From NCBI GenBank assembly GCA_947074295.1, contig CAMTPC010000017.1, positions 1-39,332 of the forward strand: a stretch of 39,332 nt of DNA. The letters run 5' to 3'. The notes beneath the pieces are model-generated. The model saw nothing but the letters and a program-made list of their open reading frames with translations. It made no database searches and was not told the DNA's origin. Below, piece after piece: positions 8,766 to 17,355 of this stretch. Each line of letters opens with the position of its first letter. The first letter of the stretch is position 1. A program made the translations under genes and the position numbers. The DNA comes from an uncultured Bacteroides sp. (GTDB lineage Bacteria; Bacteroidota; Bacteroidia; Bacteroidales; Bacteroidaceae).

Positions 8766-8809
8766 ACTTAAAAAATGATTTAAAATAGCCTTAGCTAATC
8801 TTCTATATC

Positions 8810-9424
8810 TTAGTCGACTTGCTTTACTAGATTAAAATCTTTCCCCTTAAAACCAAGCATCAACTGACCGTCTTTTTGATAGATTTTTGCGGTATCAGCA
8901 AACTCTATAGTCTGTATATTACCGATACTTTTGCCATGCAAGATGATTTCGCCGGGGTTTTGTGTGAGTTGCCATGACGTATAAACTAGCGTTGCCATAT
9001 TTATAGAAGAAGCCACACCATCAATATCAAGTTCTACGCCCATCTGCTTTGCCGGATTAATAGGATCGGGTGTGGTCCAGCTACCTATGGCATCGGCATA
9101 AGTCTGATTTCCTACAATCTTGAGCGCTACTAGATTGTCATCTTTCTCGGTTTGACACAACACTTCTACTAGATTTCCAATCACCAGATTGGCATGCTCC
9201 ACATTGGTCGAATCATTGATTTCTACCCACACCGTATCGGTTTTCATACCTAGCTGGCAAAGTTGTAGCGTGTGCATAGCTGTGCCTGGCCCTACAGTGC
9301 CAATCAAATGCTCTAAGTGAGCGGGCAAAGTATAAGGTGATTCGACAACGGTTTTTGAAGCTTTTTTGCCGCAGCTAGTCAGCATAAAGATTAACATCAG
9401 TGTGAAAAGAAAAAGATTTTTCAT
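8810..9424 (-). CDS. Lipocalin-like lipoprotein
   Basis: A secreted lipoprotein of about 204 residues. The N-terminus has a hydrophobic signal ending in the lipobox LTSC, followed by GKKASK. The mature part has two halves: a small beta-rich segment, then a C-terminal block containing GSWTTPDPINPAKQMGVELD, ASSINMATLVYTSW and GKSIGNIQTIEF. I recognise that block as the Bacteroides lipocalin-like domain (PF12702 type). Such proteins are predicted to form a small barrel that binds a hydrophobic ligand; no ligand is known to me. I chose the ATG at 9424 (MKNLFLF); an ATG two codons upstream (9430, MFMKN) is equally possible. It is a single-gene unit with its own terminator and a -7 box at 9451-9458, divergent from dxs. 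Confidence 0.8.
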   Translation of the reverse strand: MKNLFLFTLMLIFMLTSCGKKASKTVVESPYTLPAHLEHLIGTVGPGTAMHTLQLCQLGMKTDTVWVEINDSTNVEHANLVIGNLVEVLCQTEKDDNLVALKIVGNQTYADAIGSWTTPDPINPAKQMGVELDIDGVASSINMATLVYTSWQLTQNPGEIILHGKSIGNIQTIEFADTAKIYQKDGQLMLGFKGKDFNLVKQVD

Positions 9425-9450
9425 AAACAAGAGTTTTAAATTTATTGTTT

Positions 9451-9458
9451 CAAAAGTA
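9451..9458 (-). promoter_or_regulatory. Promoter -7 element for the lipocalin-like gene
   Basis: Minus-strand TACTTTTG, an exact TAnnTTTG match 27 nt upstream of the chosen ATG. The -33 region shows only a weak TTTC at a wider spacing. Confidence 0.6.
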
Positions 9459-9597
9459 AGAAAAAAGTATAAACTATATTTGAAAATGCGTAAAAAAGAA
9501 ATAAATCAGTTTAGCAAAGCTCAGAAACAGTGGAGTAAAGATAGTATTGATATATAGTTTTTTTTTAGTATTCAGTTCGGGTTTGCATATTAATTAG

Positions 9598-9605
9598 TAA
9601 TTTTG
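9598..9605 (+). promoter_or_regulatory. Promoter -7 element for dxs-trkA-trkH
   Basis: TAATTTTG matches TAnnTTTG exactly and lies 25 nt upstream of the dxs ATG. A TTTG at 9582-9585 is too close to act as the -33 element, so the promoter is only partly consensus. Confidence 0.5.
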
Positions 9606-9629
9606 CCAGTCTAATTGCCTTTAAAAAAT

Positions 9630-11537
9630 ATGGAAAAAGAGTCCACATACAATTTGCTTAACTCGCTGGATACCCCCGATCAGCTACGTCAGCTGACACC
9701 CGACCAATTGCCTCAGGTGTGCAGCGAGTTGAGACAAAATATCATTGACGAGCTGTCAACCAATCCCGGACACTTTGCCGCCAGCCTCGGTGTGGTGGAA
9801 CTTACAGTAGCCTTACACTACGTATTCGATACCCCTTATGACCGTCTCGTTTGGGATGTGGGTCATCAGGCTTATGGTCATAAGATACTCACTGGCAGAC
9901 GCGATGCCTTCAGCACCAATCGTAAGTTGGGGGGCATTCGCCCTTTTCCATCGCCCGAAGAAAGTCCATATGACAGTTTCACATGTGGGCATGCATCCAC
10001 ATCAATATCAGCTGCACTAGGCATGGCTGTAGCAGCGCATATCAAAGGCGAGAAGAGTCGCCATGTAGTGGCCATCATAGGCGATGGCGCCATGAGTGGC
10101 GGTTTGGCTTTCGAGGGTCTGAACAATGTATCGGCCACTCCTAATGATCTGCTCATCATTGTCAATGACAACGACATGTCTATCGACCGCAGTGTAGGTG
10201 GCATGAAAGAATATCTATTCAATCTTACCACCTCTAATCGCTACAATCAGTTTCGCTTTAAGATGGCCCGCTTGCTTTTAAAGATGGGAATTCTCAACGA
10301 CGATAGACGCAAAGCCTTGATTCGTTTTGGCAACAGTTTGAAATCGATGGTGGCACAGCAGCAAAATATTTTCGAAGGGATGAATATCCGCTATTTCGGG
10401 CCCATTGACGGACATGATGTTAATAACATAGCACGCATCTTGCACGACATAAAAGATTTGAAAGGACCTAAGGTATTGCATCTGCACACCACAAAAGGTA
10501 AAGGTTTTGAGCCTGCCGAAAAGCACCCCGAAATATGGCATGCTCCAGGCCTTTTCGACCCCAAGACTGGTGAAAGAATTGTGGCCTCTACCGAAGGAAA
10601 ACCACCATTGTTCCAGGATGTGTTTGGGCATACATTGGTAGAACTGGCTCGCAATAATTCCAATATAGTAGGTGTTACGCCTGCTATGCCCACAGGCTGC
10701 TCCATGACATTCTTGATGGAAGAGATGCCTCGCCGGGCATTCGATGTGGGTATAGCCGAAGGACATGCCGTGACTTTCTCGGGTGGTATGGCCAAGGATG
10801 GATTGCAGCCATTCTGCAACATCTATTCATCCTTCATGCAGCGCGCTTATGACAATGTGATACACGATGTAGCCATACAAAACCTCCCCGTAGTGTTTTG
10901 TATTGACCGTGCCGGGTTGGTAGGCGAAGATGGCCCCACCCATCACGGCGCATACGACCTGGCCTATATGCGTCCCATCCCCAACATGACGATAGCATCG
11001 CCCTATGATGAGCATGAGCTGCGCCGCCTGATGTATACCGCACAATTGCCCGATAAAGGTCCCTTCGTGATACGCTATCCACGTGGCCGTGGCGAATTAA
11101 TAGATTGGGAATGTCCGCTAGAAGAAATTACGGTTGGAACAGGAAGAAAATTAAAAGAAGGAAAAGATATAGCCATTATCTCTTTAGGACCGATAGGCAA
11201 GAATGCGGCAAAGGCCATAGAACTAGCCGAAGCCGAAGAGCCAGAACTAGAAGTGGCTCACTATGACCTACGTTTTCTGAAACCTCTTGACGAAGCCTTG
11301 CTACATCAAGTAGGAAAAAACTTCAAACGCATCATCACAGTAGAGGATGGTAGCATCACAGGAGGCATGGGGAGTGCCGTGGCCGAATTCATGACCGAAA
11401 ACGAATATACTCCCGAACTAGAACGCATCGGTATACCCGATATATTTGTAGAACATGGCACTGTAGCCGAGCTACACGCCATTTGCGGCATGGATAAACA
11501 GCATATCTGTAATACGATTTTGAAAAAGAAGCAATGA
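9630..11537 (+). CDS. dxs: 1-deoxy-D-xylulose-5-phosphate synthase (Dxs)
   Basis: A thiamine-diphosphate transketolase-family enzyme of about 635 residues that condenses pyruvate and glyceraldehyde 3-phosphate to DXP, the first step of the MEP isoprenoid pathway. Visible motifs from the chosen start are [10 protein letters not shown] near 45 (catalytic His), the ThDP/Mg motif GDGAMSGG at about 151, FGPIDGHD, and the pyrimidine-domain blocks [28 protein letters not shown] and IRYPRGRG. I use the ATG at 9630 (MEKESTYN). The frame is open to a TTG at 9615, but that lies between the -7 box and the ATG, roughly at the transcript start. The stop codon overlaps the trkA start (ATGA), so translation is coupled. 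Confidence 0.97.
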   Translation: MEKESTYNLLNSLDTPDQLRQLTPDQLPQVCSELRQNIIDELSTNPGHFAASLGVVELTVALHYVFDTPYDRLVWDVGHQAYGHKILTGRRDAFSTNRKLGGIRPFPSPEESPYDSFTCGHASTSISAALGMAVAAHIKGEKSRHVVAIIGDGAMSGGLAFEGLNNVSATPNDLLIIVNDNDMSIDRSVGGMKEYLFNLTTSNRYNQFRFKMARLLLKMGILNDDRRKALIRFGNSLKSMVAQQQNIFEGMNIRYFGPIDGHDVNNIARILHDIKDLKGPKVLHLHTTKGKGFEPAEKHPEIWHAPGLFDPKTGERIVASTEGKPPLFQDVFGHTLVELARNNSNIVGVTPAMPTGCSMTFLMEEMPRRAFDVGIAEGHAVTFSGGMAKDGLQPFCNIYSSFMQRAYDNVIHDVAIQNLPVVFCIDRAGLVGEDGPTHHGAYDLAYMRPIPNMTIASPYDEHELRRLMYTAQLPDKGPFVIRYPRGRGELIDWECPLEEITVGTGRKLKEGKDIAIISLGPIGKNAAKAIELAEAEEPELEVAHYDLRFLKPLDEALLHQVGKNFKRIITVEDGSITGGMGSAVAEFMTENEYTPELERIGIPDIFVEHGTVAELHAICGMDKQHICNTILKKKQ

Positions 11538-12871
11538 AAATTATTATTGCCGGTGCTGGCAACGTAGGCACACATTTAGCAAAGCTTCTCTCACTGGAAA
11601 AGCAGGATATCATTCTGATGGATGATGATGAAGAGAATCTTTCGATGATCAGTAATAGCTATGACCTGATGACGGTAACCGCTTCACCGACTTCGATCAA
11701 GGGATTGACCGAAGCAGGTGTAAAAGAGGCTGCACTGTTCATCGCAGTTACCCCCGACGAGAGTCGAAACATGACCGCGTGTATGCTAGCCACCAATCTC
11801 GGCGCACAAAAGACAGTAGCGCGGATTGACAACTACGAATATCTGCTACCTGCCAACAAAGACTTTTTCCAGAGATTGGGAGTGAACTCGCTGATTTATC
11901 CAGAAATGCTCGCAGCAAAAGAGATTGTATCGTCTATCAAAATGAGCTGGGTGCGCCAGTCATGGGAATTTTGTGGCGGTGCACTTATCATGCTGGGTGC
12001 CAAGATGCGCGAGACAGCCACCATCCTAGACACCCCATTGTGTGACTTGGAGAACAAAGATTATTATCATGTTGTGGCTATCAAACGCGGACAAAGCACG
12101 ATCATCCCACACGGATCGGACAAATTGCTACTGAATGACATTGTCTACTTCATGACTACCCGCAAATATATCCCACATATCCGCAAGATAGCTGGCAAGG
12201 AAAGTTATCCTGACGTGAAGCGTGTGATGATAATGGGAGGTAGTCGCATCGCCATACGCACCGCACAGTATGCCCCCGACTATATGGAGATAAAAATCGT
12301 GGACAACGATTTGCAGCGCTGCAATAGGCTGACAGAAGTATTGAGCGACAAGGTAATGGTGATCAATGGCGACGGACGCGACATGGACTTATTACTCGAA
12401 GAAGGATTGAGCAGAATGGATGCATTCGTGGCCCTGACCGACAATTCGGAAACCAACATCTTGGCCTGTCTGGCTGCCAAGCGCAAAGGCGTGGAGAAGA
12501 CAGTAGCCGAGGTCGAGAATATCGATTATATCAGCATGGCAGAGAGTCTTGATATAGGCACCGTGATCAATAAAAAGATGATTGCAGCCGGACACATTTA
12601 TCAGATGATGCTGGATGCTGACGTGAATAATGTAAAAAGTCTTACCTTTGCCAACGCCGAAGTAGCCGAGTTCACAGTGAAAGAAGGCGCAAAGATTACT
12701 AAGCAGATCATTAAATACTCGAATATCCCTAAAGAAATCACTATTGGCGGATTGATAAGAGGAGGCGAAGGAATGCTAGTATCAGGCGATACATTGGTAC
12801 GTCCGGGAGACCATGTTGTGGTATTCTGCCTGAACATGATGATTAAGAAAGCGGAAAAGTTTTTCAATTAA
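11534..12871 (+). CDS. trkA: Trk potassium uptake system regulatory subunit TrkA
   Basis: A 445-residue cytoplasmic protein with two tandem RCK modules, each an RCK_N nucleotide-binding fold plus an RCK_C domain. The first begins [20 protein letters not shown], a Rossmann GxGxxG motif with an acidic residue at the end of strand 2 (ILMDDDEEN). The second begins around residue 230 with [18 protein letters not shown]. TrkA gates the TrkH channel in response to NAD(H) or ATP. Its ATG overlaps the dxs stop codon by 4 nt, and trkH starts 3 nt after its stop. In the second module the glycine motif is degenerate (GGSRIA), as is common in tandem TrkA proteins. Confidence 0.96.
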   Translation: MKIIIAGAGNVGTHLAKLLSLEKQDIILMDDDEENLSMISNSYDLMTVTASPTSIKGLTEAGVKEAALFIAVTPDESRNMTACMLATNLGAQKTVARIDNYEYLLPANKDFFQRLGVNSLIYPEMLAAKEIVSSIKMSWVRQSWEFCGGALIMLGAKMRETATILDTPLCDLENKDYYHVVAIKRGQSTIIPHGSDKLLLNDIVYFMTTRKYIPHIRKIAGKESYPDVKRVMIMGGSRIAIRTAQYAPDYMEIKIVDNDLQRCNRLTEVLSDKVMVINGDGRDMDLLLEEGLSRMDAFVALTDNSETNILACLAAKRKGVEKTVAEVENIDYISMAESLDIGTVINKKMIAAGHIYQMMLDADVNNVKSLTFANAEVAEFTVKEGAKITKQIIKYSNIPKEITIGGLIRGGEGMLVSGDTLVRPGDHVVVFCLNMMIKKAEKFFN

Positions 12872-12874
12872 GAG

Positions 12875-14326
12875 ATGATAAACTCGAAGATTATACTACG
12901 TATTATAGGTTTTTTGCTGTTGATAGAAGCAGCAATGCTAGTGTTTTGCTCCATCATTTCATTGATTTACGCCGGAGATGATTTATTGAGTTTCATCTAC
13001 TCGGCATGCGCCTGCATTGGTGGTGGTAGCTTGCTTCTGCTCATCGGACGAGATGCCAAAAAGAATTTGGGTCGACGCGATGGTTATATAATAGTAACCG
13101 TATCATGGCTCATCTTCTCATTATTCGGAATGCTACCTTTCGTCATTAGTGGCTATATCCCTTCGATAACAGATGCATTCTTCGAAACCATGTCGGGTTT
13201 TTCGAGTACAGGTGCCACCATACTCAATAATATAGAAAGCCTGCCTCATGGCCTTTTGTTCTGGCGCAGCATGACTCAGTGGATCGGCGGTTTGGGTATC
13301 GTATTTTTTACGATTGCCGTACTCCCAATATTTGGTGTAGGCGGTGTACAGGTGTTTGCTGCCGAGGCTAGCGGCATGGCACATGATAAAGTATATCCAC
13401 GAATAGGTATCACCGCCAAATGGATCTGGAGTATCTATGTTGGAATGACGGGCACGCTGGCCGCGCTTTTGATGTTGGGCGGCATGAGCCTCTTCGATAG
13501 CATTTGTCACGCATTCACCACTACCAGCACAGGTGGTTTTTCGACTAAACAAGACAGCATAGCCTATTTCGATTCACCCTATATCGAATATGTCATTACC
13601 CTTTTCATGTTCTTGTCAGGTATTAACTTTTCATTGTTACTCTTTGCAGTGACTGGCCGCTTCAAGAAGTTCTTCCAAAACGCAGAGCTTAAATGGTTCT
13701 CCATTTCAGTTATTGCACTAACCGTATTTATCGCCATCGGACTGTATTGGACACGTCCTATGGATGGCGAGGAAGCGTTCCGAAAATCCATATTCCAAGT
13801 TGTGTCTCTTCACACATCAACGGGATATGCCACAGCCAACTACATGACATGGCCATCACTACTATGGGGCCTCATCGTTGTCATCATGCTGATGGGCGCT
13901 TGTGCGGGAAGCACAACTGGAGGTATCAAATGCATCCGCTTACTGATTGTCAGTAAACTCACGCGCAATGAGTTTAAACATATCACACATCCCAACGCCG
14001 TATTACCCGTTCGTGTCAATAGCCAAGTGATTTCCCCCTCTTTGCGTTCGACTATCTTAGCATTCCTTTTCCTTTATGGATTAGTCATCATCGTGAGCAC
14101 ACTCATCCTGATGGGTCTGGGTATGGAGATGATGGAATCGTTAGGATGTTGCATCTCGAGCTTAGGGAATATGGGACCTAGCTTGGGTAAATATGGCCCA
14201 GATAGCTCATGGAGCACTATTCCAGCTGTTGGGAAATGGCTACTCTCTTTCCTAATGCTTATGGGACGTTTGGAGATCTTTACGGTTCTATTACTATTCA
14301 CGTCCAACTTCTGGAAAAGAATATAA
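12875..14326 (+). CDS. trkH: Trk potassium channel/transporter subunit TrkH
   Basis: A 483-residue polytopic inner-membrane protein of the TrkH/KtrB superfamily, which moves K+ into the cell. Four selectivity-filter (P-loop) repeats can be seen: GFSSTGATIL, TTTSTGGFSTKQ, SLHTSTGYATAN and SSLGNMGPSLG, each with the expected central glycine. The segment GACAGSTTGGIKCIR, typical of the family's M3 intramembrane region, is also present. About ten hydrophobic helices are apparent. It lies 3 nt downstream of trkA, its obligate partner. Operon membership with dxs is positional and may be only transcriptional. A small hairpin (14352-14366) follows but lacks a T tract, so the terminator is unclear. 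Confidence 0.96.
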   Translation: MINSKIILRIIGFLLLIEAAMLVFCSIISLIYAGDDLLSFIYSACACIGGGSLLLLIGRDAKKNLGRRDGYIIVTVSWLIFSLFGMLPFVISGYIPSITDAFFETMSGFSSTGATILNNIESLPHGLLFWRSMTQWIGGLGIVFFTIAVLPIFGVGGVQVFAAEASGMAHDKVYPRIGITAKWIWSIYVGMTGTLAALLMLGGMSLFDSICHAFTTTSTGGFSTKQDSIAYFDSPYIEYVITLFMFLSGINFSLLLFAVTGRFKKFFQNAELKWFSISVIALTVFIAIGLYWTRPMDGEEAFRKSIFQVVSLHTSTGYATANYMTWPSLLWGLIVVIMLMGACAGSTTGGIKCIRLLIVSKLTRNEFKHITHPNAVLPVRVNSQVISPSLRSTILAFLFLYGLVIIVSTLILMGLGMEMMESLGCCISSLGNMGPSLGKYGPDSSWSTIPAVGKWLLSFLMLMGRLEIFTVLLLFTSNFWKRI

Positions 14327-14369
14327 TCATCTACTAATCATACCATTACCATCTATTAGAAATAGACAT

Positions 14370-14445
14370 GTAACATTTAGTAACACTTATGTAATTATTT
14401 CGTAAATCAATTGTACAGCCGTTGTACGAGTATCGTAATTTGTAT
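14370..14445 (+). repeat. Array of seven GTA-headed direct repeats, 11-bp phased (PhoB/OmpR-type site candidate)
   Basis: GTA occurs at 14370, 14380, 14391, 14402, 14413, 14424 and 14435: one 10-bp step, then five exact 11-bp steps. The units are GTAACA, GTAACA, GTAATT, GTAAAT, GTACAG, GTACGA and GTAATT, most preceded by T or C. The last unit ends 4 nt before a -7-like box that has no -33 TTTG, as expected for an activator-dependent promoter. The 11-bp direct-repeat period is that of Pho boxes bound by PhoB dimers. Confidence 0.7.
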
Positions 14446-14449
14446 GACC

Positions 14450-14457
14450 GAACTTTG
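14450..14457 (+). promoter_or_regulatory. -7-like element for the TonB receptor operon
   Basis: GAACTTTG matches TAnnTTTG at all but the first fixed position. No TTTG lies at -33; that place is occupied by the GTA repeat array. The ATG at 14486 is 28 nt downstream. Confidence 0.5.
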
Positions 14458-14485
14458 CATCGAAATCAATTACGAAAGATAACTA

Positions 14486-17287
14486 ATGATTACTAAATCC
14501 ATTTCTAAAAGAAAACTTATTTCTATTCTCTTCCTACTTCTTGCCTCGTTCCTTGTTAAAGCAGGCAATATAAAAGGAAATATTGTCGACAAACAGACGG
14601 GTGAGCCCATGACAGGTGCTACCATTCAGTTGTTAGGAACAACTTTTGGCACAGTGGCTGACCTTGATGGTAATTATTTCCTGAACAACGTTCCTCCGGG
14701 TATTTATACACTTTTGGTTAAATACGTGGGCTATAAAGATGAGGAGTTCAAAGATATCAGCCTGAAAAGCGATGAACAAACCATCAACTTCATGCTCGAT
14801 AGCGACGCTCAATCACTGGGCGAAGTAGCTGTAGTAGCCCGCATGAAACGCAATACTGATGTAGCCATGATGACCGACCAACGTCGGAGCCTTGTAGTTC
14901 AAAGCGGTGTATCGGCGCAACAGATCACTAAGACGCAAGACCGTGATGCTTCTGAGGTTATCAAACGCGTACCTGGAGTTTCAATCATCGACGAGAAGTT
15001 TGTTATGGTACGTGGATTGTCACAGCGCTATAACAATGTATGGATCAATGGTGGCGCTGTACCTAGTTCGGAGGCCGATGCCCGTGCCTTCTCATTTGAC
15101 ATCATCCCCAGTTCTCAGCTCGACAATATGGTGATCGTTAAAAGTCCATCACCCGAATACCCTGCAGACTTCACGGGTGGCTTTATCTTGATCAACACGA
15201 AAGAGATGCCCACCGAAAACTCTTTCCTTTTATCTGTTGGAACCAGCATAAATGACCGCACGCATTTTGGCAACTTTCTCTATAACCCAGGTAGTGCTAC
15301 GGATTTTTTAGGATTCGATAATGGCATGCGCATGCCTGCAGCTGGCATGAGTGGGGCGATGAATACTTTCTCTTCGGGCAGCAATCGTATAGACCTCCTT
15401 AACAATGGTTTCAATAACAATTGGTTGGTTAAGAATAGAAAGCCGATGGGTGATATCCGCCTGAATGCAGCCTATTCGCAACGATGGGAGGCCGAAAGCG
15501 GACGTCAGTTCGGCTTACTCGCTGCTGCCAATTACAGCTATACTTTCAAGACTTATACGGATATGGAGAATTCCCTCTTCGGCTCGTATGACGTAACCAA
15601 CAACCATTCGGTATATCTTCGTAAGAGCACTGATAATCAATATAATCATGATGTACGTGTAGGCGCATTGGTCAACTTGATGTTTCAACCTAAGAACCGC
15701 AATCATCACTACGAGCTGAAGAACATCTACAATCAAATCGGAAAGAATCGTTATACAGAACGACACGGATTTGACGCTCAAAGTAATGATGAGCGAAGCA
15801 TGGAGTACTATTATTCTAGCCGTAGCACATATAATGGGCAATTCACCGGAAAGTACACACTGCCAGAAGGCAAGTTAGATTGGAGCGCTAGTTATTCATA
15901 CGCGAATCGTCATTTGCCCGATCGTCGACGCATCCTCCTTAACGACTCAGAAGAAAGTGGGGTCATAGCACTCGCTACTGGCAATGACATCACACGCGAA
16001 TTCACCCGTCTTAATGAGCACATCGGTTCGCTGAACGTCAATTATCTACAAAACCTACAAATTGGTGACTTTGCCCCCGAGTTACGTGCTGGCGCTTATG
16101 CAGAATATCGCACACGTGACTACAAGACACGTCAGTTCAGTTATGCATGGGGCAATGATATGCCCAATGGGTTTAAGCAGTATGATGTACCTACTCAATT
16201 GATGCAAGAGGTCAACTATGGTGCAGAAAAGCTTTTCTTGTACGAACAAATACGAAAAACAAATGACTATAAGGGTCATAACTGGACTGGATCGGCGTAT
16301 ATCGCAGCCAATTTACCTATCACGCAGAACTTTAATATATATGCCGGTGTGCGCTACGAATACACCAATATGGAAGTGGTGCGTAATACACGCAACGATG
16401 TGGATAGCCCAAGCAGCATGTACTATAAATATAATGATATATTCCCATCGGCTAATGCCCTCTACAAGCTAACCGAAAAACAGCAGTTGCGCTTATCGTA
16501 TGGTAAGTCTGTCAATCGGCCCGAGTTTCGCGAAGTATCGACATCGGTCTATTATGACTTCGACTTGGCTGCGAATATTGAAGGAAATCCTTCGTTAAAA
16601 CCAGCCTACATCCACAATATTGATCTCCGCTACGAGTGGTATCCTTCAGGAGGTGAATCTTTCTCGGTAGCACTGTTCTATAAACGTTTCGACTCGCCTA
16701 TCGAATGGACTTATACAGTAAATGGAGGTACCGACCTCACTTATTCAAACAAGAATGCGAAAGCAGCCAACAACTTTGGTATAGAGATTGACTTCCGTAA
16801 GAATTTAGATTTCATCGGTCTGCGTAACTTCAGCTGGTCATTCAACGGTGCATTCATCAAGAGTAAGGTATTGTTTGACAAAGGCAGTAGTGAGGAAAAC
16901 CGTCCTATGCAGGGTCAATCGCCCTATCTCATCAATACAGGTCTGTTCTATAATCAACCCAACTGGGATTTAAATGTGGCTGTTCTTTATAATCGTATAG
17001 GCAAGCGCATCATCGGTGTGGGGCGTACTGTTGGCACTAGTGGAGAACAAGCAACTAAAATACCCAACTCTTACGAGATGCCTCGCAATACCCTAGATCT
17101 TTCACTTAGTAAGAAGTTCGGCTCACTAGAAATTAAAGCAGGCGTCCGCGACATACTAGCGGAACGCGTAAACTTCAAGCAATTCGGTAGTGTCATTAAT
17201 GCAGGCGAGAAGGTTGAATACGAAGAGGTGACAAAGAGCTTCAAACCTGGAAGGAATTACCAAATTTCTCTATCATACGTATTTTAG
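14486..17287 (+). CDS. TonB-dependent outer-membrane receptor (non-SusC type)
   Basis: A 933-residue outer-membrane transporter. Residues 1-26 are a signal peptide. Residues about 29-105 are a CarboxypepD_reg-like domain (GNIVDKQTGEPMTGATIQLL, GTVADLDGNYFL). The plug follows at about 130-240, with RVPGVSIIDEKFVMVRGLSQRY split by its motifs and PADFTGGFILINTKE at its end. The rest is a 22-strand barrel pattern ending in the aromatic ISLSYVF. It lacks the SusC signature GYGTQ...DLTGS, and the next gene is not a SusD. Uptake would be powered by TonB-ExbBD. The adjacent beta-helix lipoprotein is its probable partner, and the repeat array upstream its probable control site. The substrate is not readable from sequence; phosphate or an organophosphate is a guess based only on the array. 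Confidence 0.9.
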   Translation: MITKSISKRKLISILFLLLASFLVKAGNIKGNIVDKQTGEPMTGATIQLLGTTFGTVADLDGNYFLNNVPPGIYTLLVKYVGYKDEEFKDISLKSDEQTINFMLDSDAQSLGEVAVVARMKRNTDVAMMTDQRRSLVVQSGVSAQQITKTQDRDASEVIKRVPGVSIIDEKFVMVRGLSQRYNNVWINGGAVPSSEADARAFSFDIIPSSQLDNMVIVKSPSPEYPADFTGGFILINTKEMPTENSFLLSVGTSINDRTHFGNFLYNPGSATDFLGFDNGMRMPAAGMSGAMNTFSSGSNRIDLLNNGFNNNWLVKNRKPMGDIRLNAAYSQRWEAESGRQFGLLAAANYSYTFKTYTDMENSLFGSYDVTNNHSVYLRKSTDNQYNHDVRVGALVNLMFQPKNRNHHYELKNIYNQIGKNRYTERHGFDAQSNDERSMEYYYSSRSTYNGQFTGKYTLPEGKLDWSASYSYANRHLPDRRRILLNDSEESGVIALATGNDITREFTRLNEHIGSLNVNYLQNLQIGDFAPELRAGAYAEYRTRDYKTRQFSYAWGNDMPNGFKQYDVPTQLMQEVNYGAEKLFLYEQIRKTNDYKGHNWTGSAYIAANLPITQNFNIYAGVRYEYTNMEVVRNTRNDVDSPSSMYYKYNDIFPSANALYKLTEKQQLRLSYGKSVNRPEFREVSTSVYYDFDLAANIEGNPSLKPAYIHNIDLRYEWYPSGGESFSVALFYKRFDSPIEWTYTVNGGTDLTYSNKNAKAANNFGIEIDFRKNLDFIGLRNFSWSFNGAFIKSKVLFDKGSSEENRPMQGQSPYLINTGLFYNQPNWDLNVAVLYNRIGKRIIGVGRTVGTSGEQATKIPNSYEMPRNTLDLSLSKKFGSLEIKAGVRDILAERVNFKQFGSVINAGEKVEYEEVTKSFKPGRNYQISLSYVF

Positions 17288-17355
17288 TCATTTATATCTC
17301 GAAAAATAGAATATCAACAACTGAGGTATAATAACCTCAATTAAATTGAACTAAT

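Larger units (their letters stand above)
8143..8809. other. 667-bp gene-free region upstream of ahpC
   Basis: The left part (8143-8372) is the predicted ahpC leader, AT-rich and without an evident conserved fold. Positions 8376-8416 hold the ahpC promoter and palindromes. Positions 8417-8725 contain no gene I can support; the short reading frames there have no recognisable protein features. Positions 8734-8765 are the terminator of the lipoprotein gene. A weak plus-strand inverted repeat, ATCAAC and GTTGAT, occurs around 8658-8681. An unrecognised small RNA cannot be excluded. Confidence 0.5.

Noticed and set aside
8558-8767. 69-codon minus-strand frame between ahpC and the lipoprotein gene
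   Set aside because: It runs through the terminator hairpin at 8734-8765 and its product has no recognisable features.
9366-9557. 63-codon plus-strand frame in the lipoprotein/dxs gap
   Set aside because: Overlaps the start of the lipoprotein gene on the other strand and its promoter; the composition is that of AT-rich noncoding DNA.
9615-9629. TTG as dxs start codon
   Set aside because: It lies about 10 nt past the -7 box, at or near the expected transcript start; the ATG at 9630 gives a normal Dxs N-terminus.
10278-10766. 162-codon frame antisense to dxs
   Set aside because: Shadow of dxs; the dxs frame carries all conserved motifs.
13133-13552. 139-codon frame antisense to trkH
   Set aside because: Shadow of trkH with no family resemblance.
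14352-14366. TCTATT/AATAGA hairpin as the trkH terminator
   Set aside because: Stem of only 6 A/T-rich pairs with no T tract.
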